Below, one piece after another: positions 34,574-41,609 of a stretch of DNA of 64,000 bases. The notes under the pieces are model-generated. The model was not told where the DNA came from. It saw only the letters and a program-made list of their open reading frames with translations, and did not search any database. Each line of letters starts with the position of its first letter. Position 1 is the first letter of the stretch. The position numbers and the translations under genes are program-made. Source of the stretch: an uncultured Paracoccaceae bacterium (GTDB lineage Bacteria; Pseudomonadota; Alphaproteobacteria; Rhodobacterales; Rhodobacteraceae); assembly GCA_947489325.1 (NCBI GenBank), contig CANLDA010000012.1, positions 48,617 through 112,616 on the forward strand, read 5' to 3'.

Positions 34574-35683
34574 CTATGGCTGCGTGGGGGATTGCCCTGT
34601 GGTCGTGCTGATACGTCGGGCCGAGGACAGGGCAATTACATCCCCGTTTTGATCATAGGCAATGACGCGCCAGTAAAGTTCAGGCTGACCTGTCAGGCGT
34701 GCAAAGGTGAAGCCTTTCAACCGAGCGCTTGGGCTTTCGGTGTCCTGAGCGGCAATGCGTTGCGCGCGCACACCTCCTGTATCTGCGCGCAGGAATTCCA
34801 GGCGATACCGATGCGCGCCTACAATGGCACGCCAGCGAAATTCTGTGGCGCTGGTCATTTGGGTGCCTGCGGATGGCGCCACAAGCCCAAGCCCACTATG
34901 CGGTGCGGCCTTTGGTTGTACGGAATATGTGAGCGTAGGGATAGTTTCGCGTTCACCACGTGGTACGCCACTGTTTGGTACAAACCGCACGCGATATATG
35001 CCGGGGCGATTGGTGGGGAGATCGGGGCTTTCAAGGATTGTGCGGCGTGACCCTGAGATGAATTTGCGAACACGTGCAACAGGGCGGAACCCCGATCCGG
35101 TGATGGCAGAAGGACCAGACACTTCCCACGCCCCATCCAAAATGCCGCGCCCGTTTGTGGTGAGATTCAGACGTGCGGAAAGGGCTGTATTCAATCGCAC
35201 CACACGATAGCGGGTGTCGTCATCGAACGTCAGATCAATGTTACGTGTCGCGAGGCCACCGCCGCTGGTGGTACGCAAGGCGACAGTCACAGCACGCGAT
35301 GTGCCTGTCACGTCGCTGAAGAACCGCGATACCGAGGCACCCCCGGCCGGAATGCGTGCCGCCGTGGTGCGATTGACAATCAGGCGTTCGTTGAAGGTTA
35401 CGAAAATCAAACCTGTGCCCGGATGCCGGATTGTTCGGCTTAGAGATCCCGCCAATGTGCCACCCGTGCTCAGCGTAGCACTTGGCGAAGAGACGGTGAT
35501 GCTGCGTGGGGTTGATGACAACACACCCACACGCCAGCGCAAGGTAACAGTTGTCGACCCCGCGGCATTCACGTTTACCGATGTTGGGCTGACCGTCACC
35601 GGATCAGCCGCCCGTGCGATTTGTGTCATCCCGGCAAACCCAATCAGGCAGGCCATCAGAAATTGTGTCACTCGTTTCAACAT
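34574..35683 (-). CDS. Secreted beta-rich protein of unknown function, 369 aa
   Basis: No family recognised with confidence. Signal peptide (FLMACLIGFAGMTQIARA), then two or three Ig-like or fibronectin-like domains. The first has VSPTSVNVNAAGSTTVTLRWRVG (about 28-55); a later one is VAPSAGTQMTSATEFRWRAIVGAHRYRLEFL near 275, which reads like a fibronectin-III-type beta-sandwich. There is no cysteine in the mature protein apart from none visible, so no disulfides. It sits 9 bases before the sigma gene and 9 bases after the barrel gene, all on one strand, so it is probably co-transcribed and exported with the barrel protein. Confidence 0.78.
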   Translation of the reverse strand: MLKRVTQFLMACLIGFAGMTQIARAADPVTVSPTSVNVNAAGSTTVTLRWRVGVLSSTPRSITVSSPSATLSTGGTLAGSLSRTIRHPGTGLIFVTFNERLIVNRTTAARIPAGGASVSRFFSDVTGTSRAVTVALRTTSGGGLATRNIDLTFDDDTRYRVVRLNTALSARLNLTTNGRGILDGAWEVSGPSAITGSGFRPVARVRKFISGSRRTILESPDLPTNRPGIYRVRFVPNSGVPRGERETIPTLTYSVQPKAAPHSGLGLVAPSAGTQMTSATEFRWRAIVGAHRYRLEFLRADTGGVRAQRIAAQDTESPSARLKGFTFARLTGQPELYWRVIAYDQNGDVIALSSARRISTTTGQSPTQP

Positions 35684-35692
35684 GTCTGCCTC

Positions 35693-37609
35693 CTATCTAA
35701 AAATGCTGGTGTTGGCGCGCAGAAGAAGTCCATAGATCGTATCATGATCTTCCCCGCTTTCACCCGCATAGGGGCCATTAAGGTGTGCCGCACTTAGAAC
35801 CAGTTCGGCGGATGGGTGCAATCGCCACGCAAGCTCGGCGGAAATGAATTCACCTTCCAATGCAAAAGGTTCATCCGTGCGTGTGATCCCGGCATCCATC
35901 GCAAGGGTCAGTTTGTCAGGCTTGATGGCATAGGTCATGCCAAGCGTTGCCTCTTGGCGCAGCCAATTGTTTGCGCCTTCATCCACCCATGTCCATGTGC
36001 CGCTGCCGTTAAGATAAAATCGGTCATTGGGCGTATAGTTAAACGACAGGGCAAGCGCGTGGCTGATACTGTCGGCATCCAATACAGACCGATCATTGTC
36101 ATCAATCAGTGAATAATCAGCCGACCACGAAAAGCTCTCGGTGTATTTATCGATCCCAAGATACAGGGTTTGGGTGGTAAAATCTTCGGGATCAGGGGCA
36201 AGATTGGGCGTGTGCAAGCGATCTTGCCAATTGACCGTGCTGCCAAAGCGCAGGGTCATATCCTGCCACAAGCCTTCGCCTTGAAGATCGTACCGCCCAT
36301 CCAATGCAATTTGGGACACCCGGTCCGTGGGCCAATCGGGTGATCCACCCACATTGGTTTTCTGTGTTTCAGCATAAAGGCTGAGGCCAAAGCGGGACGC
36401 ATTGTAATCTGCGGTGACGCGCCAAGTTTCCGCACCCACCGCCAGCCCGGGATTTGCCAGTGAATAAAACCCGTAATCCACGATTTCATAGGCCAGCCCC
36501 ACGGTCAGGCTACGCTCGCCCCCATCTGCACCCAGCAGATCATAATCGACATAACTCAGGATGGCCTCGGCGGTTTCTTGGGGCAGGCCGCCATCGCCAT
36601 CTTCGTCCCATTCGCTTTCGGCCCAGACCGCGCCATAGCGCAGGCGTCCCTGTGATAGTGTGCCATCAAGCGCCACAGACAGCCCGCTTCCTGTACCCAC
36701 AACATTGCCACCAAATGGCGATCCCTTGCCCTCGTAGCCTTGCAATGAAAACCGCAGATCATTGTTGGCAAACGGCCGGGCGGTGATTTGAAACCCGTGA
36801 ATGCGGTCATCGTCGTCTTCAAGCCCAGTGAAATTGTCATGACCCAAGAAATCCGCGCTGCGTACTGCGAAAACTCCAACGCTGAACCGATCATCGGGAC
36901 GCGCCAATTGAAAAGACACACCGCGACGTGAGATGTCTCCGATTAGGGCGGGATCATAGCTGAGGGTTTGGTGGCCAACACGTGCGGTGAAATCCAGCAC
37001 ACCGCCGTTTTTGTGAATTTCCAGAAAGTAATCGGCAATATCAAATTCATTGCCGTTGATTTGCTCGTCCTCGCGCGACGTGGCCAAATAGCTGAGACGC
37101 CCCTGAATGGTCGCATCCTCGTTCTGCACGGTCAGAGTGCCACTGCTGCTGGCATGGTCTTGCTGATCACCGTTAACTTCGCGCAGGCCTGCCTCGTGAC
37201 TGGCTTCAAATGAGAACGTTAGTTTTGATGCGCTGGATTGGCTGCTGAATTGATATATTGCAATGGCGCGGTAACCCTGTTGCTCCAACAGGTAAACCGT
37301 AAGAGTGTGCACCTCTCCTACAAGATCAAGGTCACCTGTCAGGACCAACTGATCATCTTGAATGGTGACAAAGTCAGTCACATCAATGCCGTCTACTTCA
37401 ATGGCGGCCTCGCCACTGAGTTGAGAGATATCAAGTGGAAGAACAAGCGACTGACCAGACGAGAGCGTGCCGAGATCAACAATCTGATCTTGGGCCAATA
37501 CATGCGTGGCAAATCCCATCAGCAGGGTGGAAAATGCCAAGGGGCGTATCACTCCACACGTGCGTGCTATCACGTTAAAATTCCTTTTAGGGTCAGTCCG
37601 GTTGACCAT
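35693..37609 (-). CDS. Outer-membrane beta-barrel protein, 638 aa
   Basis: Exported protein (hydrophobic segment ending THVLAQ near residue 40) with a long alternating amphipathic beta pattern from about residue 110 to the end, ending in NTSIFR, close to an outer-membrane insertion signal. An N-terminal domain of about 70 residues (VLPLDISQLSGEAAIEVDGIDV) precedes the barrel. Text such as GISLQLARPDDRFSVGVFAVRSADFLG suggests porin-like strands. It is not a TonB receptor, as no plug box is seen. First gene of the sigma/anti-sigma/subtilase unit, so it may be the surface component of the system. A small hairpin (37624-37650) lies in its leader. Confidence 0.8.
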   Translation of the reverse strand: MVNRTDPKRNFNVIARTCGVIRPLAFSTLLMGFATHVLAQDQIVDLGTLSSGQSLVLPLDISQLSGEAAIEVDGIDVTDFVTIQDDQLVLTGDLDLVGEVHTLTVYLLEQQGYRAIAIYQFSSQSSASKLTFSFEASHEAGLREVNGDQQDHASSSGTLTVQNEDATIQGRLSYLATSREDEQINGNEFDIADYFLEIHKNGGVLDFTARVGHQTLSYDPALIGDISRRGVSFQLARPDDRFSVGVFAVRSADFLGHDNFTGLEDDDDRIHGFQITARPFANNDLRFSLQGYEGKGSPFGGNVVGTGSGLSVALDGTLSQGRLRYGAVWAESEWDEDGDGGLPQETAEAILSYVDYDLLGADGGERSLTVGLAYEIVDYGFYSLANPGLAVGAETWRVTADYNASRFGLSLYAETQKTNVGGSPDWPTDRVSQIALDGRYDLQGEGLWQDMTLRFGSTVNWQDRLHTPNLAPDPEDFTTQTLYLGIDKYTESFSWSADYSLIDDNDRSVLDADSISHALALSFNYTPNDRFYLNGSGTWTWVDEGANNWLRQEATLGMTYAIKPDKLTLAMDAGITRTDEPFALEGEFISAELAWRLHPSAELVLSAAHLNGPYAGESGEDHDTIYGLLLRANTSIFR

Positions 37610-37623
37610 TGCTATGGCGATTT

Positions 37624-37650
37624 CCCCCGATAGACATTGCTATCGAGGGA
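37624..37650. promoter_or_regulatory. Hairpin in the leader of the barrel gene
   Basis: CGATAG and CTATCG pair around a 6-base loop, with three extra C-G pairs outside a single mismatch. It lies 15 bases before the barrel start on the minus strand. No T-run follows. It could affect translation or mark the end of the upstream 131-aa gene. Confidence 0.35.
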
Positions 37651-37694
37651 TGTGTTCAGGATCGGGAATTCAAGCACTGGGTCAAGCCATTGCC

Positions 37695-37711
37695 GTGTTT
37701 CAATTGTATCA
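37695..37711. repeat. Tandem TTGTATCA-type repeat upstream of the barrel gene
   Basis: GTGTTTCA, one base, then TTGTATCA: six of eight matching in the first unit and the same 9-base period as at 30627 and 31942. It lies 86 bases before the start of the barrel gene and just past the stop of the 131-aa gene. The flank AATTGTATCAG is identical at the three sites. Confidence 0.5.
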
Positions 37712-37726
37712 GTCCTGTAGCGCGCC

Positions 37727-38122
37727 TTATGGAATTGGGATTGGCACTGCTTGATAATCACACTGGTATTGAACCCGGAATTTTGCCTCTGGCGCATCAG
37801 GATCGCCGCCGATCTGCTGGATCACAACCTTTGGCTTCACCGAGGAATATTTGCCATTTGATTGCAATTGTTTTGGGCATTGGATCACGGGTGTTGAACA
37901 GACGTACCAGTCGACCCAGCCATTGTTCTTTTTGCTGCCGGCCAAGGAGAACCCGTTGGCGCACTGCATCGCAAACCCTGTGGTCAATTTGCCGATCGTT
38001 GCGGTCTTGGGTGTTTCTTTTGTTTTCAGTTTCAGCGTGCCCGCCTCGGCGGTGGCGACAGAGTTTACAATCAGGCCAAGGCCAACAAAGGCGGCGCAAA
38101 TCATGGTGCGATCAATTTTCAT
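37727..38122 (-). CDS. Small secreted cysteine-containing protein, 131 aa
   Basis: I do not recognise a family. Signal peptide (ICAAFVGLGLIVNSVATAEAG), then about 105 residues with four cysteines (FAMQCANGF, WYVCSTPVIQCPKQ, YQCDYQA), probably two disulfides, and a proline-rich end (VPIPIP). It is a single-gene unit upstream of the sigma operon, with the same ECF-like promoter as the 338-aa gene at the other end of the cluster. The two may therefore be the main regulon products secreted when the sigma factor is free. Confidence 0.76.
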   Translation of the reverse strand: MKIDRTMICAAFVGLGLIVNSVATAEAGTLKLKTKETPKTATIGKLTTGFAMQCANGFSLAGSKKNNGWVDWYVCSTPVIQCPKQLQSNGKYSSVKPKVVIQQIGGDPDAPEAKFRVQYQCDYQAVPIPIP

Positions 38123-38158
38123 TTTTCAGTTCCTTTCAATGTCTCGTTGATGCCCATA

Positions 38159-38185
38159 GGTCGGCGCGAGATGCAGAAAGGTTCA
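38159..38185 (-). promoter_or_regulatory. ECF-type promoter element upstream of the 131-aa protein gene
   Basis: On the minus strand: A-tract, CTT, then TGAACC (38185-38180), 16 bases, then CGACC (38163-38159), 37 bases before the start codon. It matches the element at 31818-31844 in both boxes and in spacing, with a shared A-tract. It is read as the promoter of the ECF sigma factor encoded at 34007. Confidence 0.6.
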
Positions 38186-38378
38186 AAGTTTTTTCGATTA
38201 TTTTTTGAGCTGAAAGGCGCCGTAACTTGCGGCGTACAATGAAGAGATGTGTCAAACACCTGCCGAAAATGTGTAGGGACATCAAAATCCAATTCGATTA
38301 TTCATTATTTATTGGGTGCATGGAGGCAGACTGGCCCCAGGTGCTGATTGCGTGACCAATAAATGAAAGACGTGCTGA

Positions 38379-39167
38379 ATGAATGACACCACCGATTTGG
38401 GCCGAAACTGTGGAAACACCTATCAGGCGGCATTGGTCACGGGCGCGGCGGCGCGGCTTGGGCGCGCGATGGCATTGGCGTTGGCAGAACGGGGGATCAA
38501 TATCGCACTGCATTATAACAGCAATGTAGAAGAGGCGGAAAAAACCGCAGACGACATCCGCGCCTTGGGGGTTCAATGTGTGACTTTGCAGGCCAATTTG
38601 TTGGATTATGAGCAAACGCAAAATCTGATCAGTCGGGCACGTGACGGGTTGGGGCAGGATTTGGATGTTCTGATCAACTGTGCTTCTGTCTTTAAATACG
38701 ATTCAATTCGCAGCGCGTCACAGGCTAGTTGGGATATGAATGTAGATTCCAACGTGCGCGCGCCTTTTGTGCTGACTCAGGAATTTGCCAAACAGGTGCC
38801 ACAGGCCGTACAGCAGGCCGATGGAGAGATGCGCGCGCGCGGGTGTGTCGTGAATATGATCGATCAACGTGTGCGCAAGTTGACGTCCGAGTATATGACC
38901 TACACAATCGCCAAGATGGGACTGTGGACCTTTACACAAACCAGCGCACGGGCGTTGGGACCGCATATTCGTGTGAATGGCATTGGGCCGGGATCAACCA
39001 TGCAAGGGGCCGAGCAATCGGATGAACAATTTGCCGAACACCGGCAAGGATCGCCTCTGCAACGCGGGGCAAACCCCGAGGACATCGTGCATGCGATGAA
39101 TTTCCTGTTGGATGCCTCCGCCTTTACCGGGCAATTGCTGTGCATTGATGGGGGACAGCATCTTTAG
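38379..39167 (+). CDS. Short-chain dehydrogenase, pteridine-reductase-like (FolM type)
   Basis: 262-residue SDR enzyme. The NADP site is AALVTGAAARLGRAMALALAERG (about 17-40) with an Arg in the third turn position suited to NADPH. The active-site Tyr-x3-Lys is YMTYTIAKMGLW (about residue 175), preceded by VVNMIDQRV in place of the usual NISS. NMIDQRVRKLTSEYMTYTIAKMGLWTFTQT resembles dihydromonapterin/pteridine reductases. The Asp before the tyrosine replaces the usual serine in this group. It may reduce a pterin for a cofactor used by the following redox operon, or act in folate supply for one-carbon metabolism. It begins the operon that includes the Rieske fusions, 57 bases before the next gene. 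Confidence 0.78.
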   Translation: MNDTTDLGRNCGNTYQAALVTGAAARLGRAMALALAERGINIALHYNSNVEEAEKTADDIRALGVQCVTLQANLLDYEQTQNLISRARDGLGQDLDVLINCASVFKYDSIRSASQASWDMNVDSNVRAPFVLTQEFAKQVPQAVQQADGEMRARGCVVNMIDQRVRKLTSEYMTYTIAKMGLWTFTQTSARALGPHIRVNGIGPGSTMQGAEQSDEQFAEHRQGSPLQRGANPEDIVHAMNFLLDASAFTGQLLCIDGGQHL

Positions 39168-39223
39168 CGGTTTATCCCAGACAAGGGCCACAGAAAGAAG
39201 CAAAGCAAAGGATGTGATCTAAC

Positions 39224-39574
39224 GTGACCGCATTGATGATTTTTACGTGGTATATCTATGCAGGAATGGCCGTGGCTGCGGTGTTTTTGCTATTTGGATT
39301 GGGGCGCTTGGATGAAAATGCCCAAGGTGCTTGGGTGTTTAGGCCCCTGTTGATACCGGGTGTTTTATTGATTTGGCCATTGGTCATCTGGCGTTGTGTG
39401 ATCTTGTGGCGCGGCGAAGAAAAGCTTGATCGCCACAGAATGCCGCGCAGACGCCAGGAACGGGTTGCGGTGGTTTTTGCCTGTGCCATTCCGATCATCA
39501 TCTTTGCGGCAATGTTTGTTCGGCAAGATCCTGCCGCGCTGCCGCCTCCGATACAGTTGGAGGCCGCGAAATGA
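39224..39574 (+). CDS. Small membrane protein, 116 aa
   Basis: Not recognised. Three hydrophobic segments: residues about 3-22, 40-62 and 80-100, with the basic loop RGEEKLDRHRMPRRRQER between the last two on the presumed cytoplasmic side. It ends in a proline-rich tail (DPAALPPPIQLEAAK). The stop overlaps the ferric-reductase/Rieske gene by 4 bases, so it is likely a subunit of that membrane complex. Confidence 0.68.
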   Translation: MTALMIFTWYIYAGMAVAAVFLLFGLGRLDENAQGAWVFRPLLIPGVLLIWPLVIWRCVILWRGEEKLDRHRMPRRRQERVAVVFACAIPIIIFAAMFVRQDPAALPPPIQLEAAK

Positions 39575-40617
39575 GCGTTAAATACGTCCCCGTTCAGTGG
39601 AACAAAAACAAATGGGGCTATGACGCGGTGCTGGTGGCACTGGTTGTGGCATATATCTTGATTTTTATCCGTCTAGGCACCCCTGCGGCAGAGCTGGCCC
39701 GCCCGCTGGATTATGCAATTTTGCGGATGCGCGCCTTTGGCACTTGTGCGTTTTGGATGCTGACCATCATCCTGTGCATCGGCCCACTGGCGCGGTTGGA
39801 TAAACGGTTCCTGCCCGTCTTGTATAATCGGCGTCATTTTGGGGTGCTGACCACCGTCGTGGCCTTTACCCATGCAATGTATGTGCTGGGTTGGTACTTC
39901 AGCTTTAGCCCACAATCCCAATGGCTCGCTCTGTTATCCAGCGCGACAGGGTTTGGGCAGTTTCTCGGCTTTCCCATAGAAATTCTTGGGGTGTCGGCAC
40001 TATTCATCCTTGCGGTGTTATCTGCCACCAGTCACGACTTTTGGCTGTCGTTTCTATCGGCTCCAGTGTGGAAAACGCTGCACCTGCTGATTTATGCCGC
40101 ATATGTTCTGGTGGTGGGGCATGTGGCGCTGGGGTATTTCCAAGATGGCGCGAACCTGACCTTTGCCACGTTGTTTGCGCTTGGTGCCTTAACGGTATCC
40201 GGCCTGCATTTGGCCGCTTGGTTTAAGGAACGCAAGGTTGATGAAACCATAATTGATTGGGTTAAGGCCTGCCGCCCCGAAGACATTCCCGACAAGCGCG
40301 CCGCAATTGTCACCCTATCCAAAGATGAACGCGTGGCCATCTTTCGCAGTGGCAAATCCTTTTCTGCGGTGTCCAATGCCTGTGCCCACCAAGGTGGCCC
40401 ATTGGGCGAGGGTAAAATTGTTTACGGCTGCGTCACCTGCCCATGGCATGGCTTTAGCTATAAGGCCCGCAATGGCCGATCACCTGCACCGTTCACGGAA
40501 ATGATCCCGACCTATAATATGAAGCTGGAGGAAGGCGTGCTCTATATTGATCGCAAGGCCAATCAGCCCGGCACCGATGTCGAACCCATTATCTATGAGG
40601 TGGCTGAAGATGGCTAA
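39571..40617 (+). CDS. Ferric-reductase-like membrane domain fused to a Rieske [2Fe-2S] domain
   Basis: 348 residues. The first 215 contain about six membrane helices of the ferric-reductase-like (YedZ/MsrQ-type) family, with histidines in helices suited to bind two b haems (FGVLTTVVAFTHAMYVLGWY and VWKTLHLLIYAAYVLVVGHVALG). The C-terminal 110 residues are a cytoplasmic-side Rieske domain with Cys271, His273 (CAHQGGPLGEG) and Cys290, His293 (CPWHGFSYKA). This ferric-reductase/Rieske order is uncommon. It probably passes electrons between the quinone pool or a haem and a soluble Rieske partner in the same operon. Start overlaps the upstream gene as ATGA. Confidence 0.87.
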   Translation: MSVKYVPVQWNKNKWGYDAVLVALVVAYILIFIRLGTPAAELARPLDYAILRMRAFGTCAFWMLTIILCIGPLARLDKRFLPVLYNRRHFGVLTTVVAFTHAMYVLGWYFSFSPQSQWLALLSSATGFGQFLGFPIEILGVSALFILAVLSATSHDFWLSFLSAPVWKTLHLLIYAAYVLVVGHVALGYFQDGANLTFATLFALGALTVSGLHLAAWFKERKVDETIIDWVKACRPEDIPDKRAAIVTLSKDERVAIFRSGKSFSAVSNACAHQGGPLGEGKIVYGCVTCPWHGFSYKARNGRSPAPFTEMIPTYNMKLEEGVLYIDRKANQPGTDVEPIIYEVAEDG

Positions 40618-41365
40618 GACGCAAGAGCCTTTTTTCGTGGGATGGGGCAAAGTGCCCAAGGATCTGCGGCTGTTTTTGATTTGCTGCGCTGTTGGTCTTG
40701 TGGTTGGCTTTGCAGCGATGGCGTATGCCACAGCCTCTACACAAGAGGACACTGGAGCAGGGGCCTTTATGGGTCAAACCCGCGCGACCGGTGTGTTGCA
40801 GGTTGAACCTTATCCAATCTTGCATGTCATTAGCAGCCCGCATTTTGAAAAAGGTGACACGATCCTTTTGTCAGGGAACGGCAAACGTGGCGCAATTGAT
40901 CAGGCCAAGGACCACGACGGCAAAATTGTTCAAATCAGAGGGTTCCGTTTGGACCGAGGTGGCTTGCAAGGTGTGCAGCTGCGCAATGGTCAACGTGGGC
41001 TGCGGCCAACCGAAAACCAAGAAACCAGCATGCAAATACCCGTGGAAAGTTTGGGCCGCTGGAAATTAAGTGGTGAAATTTGCGATGGCAAATGTCTTGG
41101 CGGGGCCATGCGTCCGGGCACCGGATTGGCGCACCGTGCCTGTGCGAACCTGTGTTTGTTGGGTGATGTGGCCCCAGTGTTTGTCTCTTCCGGTCCGATT
41201 GATGGCAGCGAGTTTCTGCTTTTGTCCAATGAGGATGGCCAAGCTGTGACGCAAGATATTCTTGACTACACCGCCATATTGGTAGGGGCCGAAGGCGAGG
41301 TTGAACGCCACGGGGATATGCTGGTGTTCAAAATCTCACCTGAAACAATCAAGGTGGCCCAATGA
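40610..41365 (+). CDS. Membrane-anchored protein with paired CxxxC motifs, 251 aa
   Basis: No named family. A single N-terminal membrane helix (LRLFLICCAVGLVVGFAAMAY) is followed by a beta-rich domain (about 60-150). Near residue 165-185 come two CxxxC pairs, ICDGKC and ACANLC, separated by LGGAMRPGTGLAHR. The two pairs plus the histidine could bind a metal or a haem-like cofactor. ATG 40610 overlaps the previous stop and gives a sensible signal anchor. It lies between the ferric-reductase/Rieske gene and a 70-aa membrane protein, which suggests one complex. Confidence 0.7.
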   Translation: MAKTQEPFFVGWGKVPKDLRLFLICCAVGLVVGFAAMAYATASTQEDTGAGAFMGQTRATGVLQVEPYPILHVISSPHFEKGDTILLSGNGKRGAIDQAKDHDGKIVQIRGFRLDRGGLQGVQLRNGQRGLRPTENQETSMQIPVESLGRWKLSGEICDGKCLGGAMRPGTGLAHRACANLCLLGDVAPVFVSSGPIDGSEFLLLSNEDGQAVTQDILDYTAILVGAEGEVERHGDMLVFKISPETIKVAQ

Positions 41366-41574
41366 TGCTGCGTATCTTGGCAATCATTGTTGCGGGTGGT
41401 GCTACGTGGGCCTTGTGGGCCGGATATGATGCGCTGTCCATGTTGCGCGGCACTCCCTTTTGGGATTTCCGCTATGGCGTTTTTGCGATGCTCGCCTTTC
41501 TGGGGCTAAGCGGTCTTGAATGGTTGTTGGGCTGGATCAAAAGCAAAGTGGAAGGCACAGACGACACCCACTGA
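41362..41574 (+). CDS. Small two-helix membrane protein, 70 aa
   Basis: Two hydrophobic segments (about 4-22 and 39-58) with a short polar loop (MLRGTPFWDFRYG) between and a hydrophilic end. No family recognised. It overlaps the preceding gene by 4 bases and precedes the Rieske-glutamate synthase gene by 36 bases. Likely a small subunit of the membrane complex encoded here. Confidence 0.65.
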   Translation: MMLRILAIIVAGGATWALWAGYDALSMLRGTPFWDFRYGVFAMLAFLGLSGLEWLLGWIKSKVEGTDDTH

Positions 41575-41609
41575 AGCGCCCAAAATGTCATGAATAGGAA
41601 GGACCAACG

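Noticed and set aside
37653..37658. TGAACA upstream of the barrel gene as a third ECF promoter
   Set aside because: At the 16-base spacing the second box reads TGTCT, not CGACC, so the match is too weak to call.
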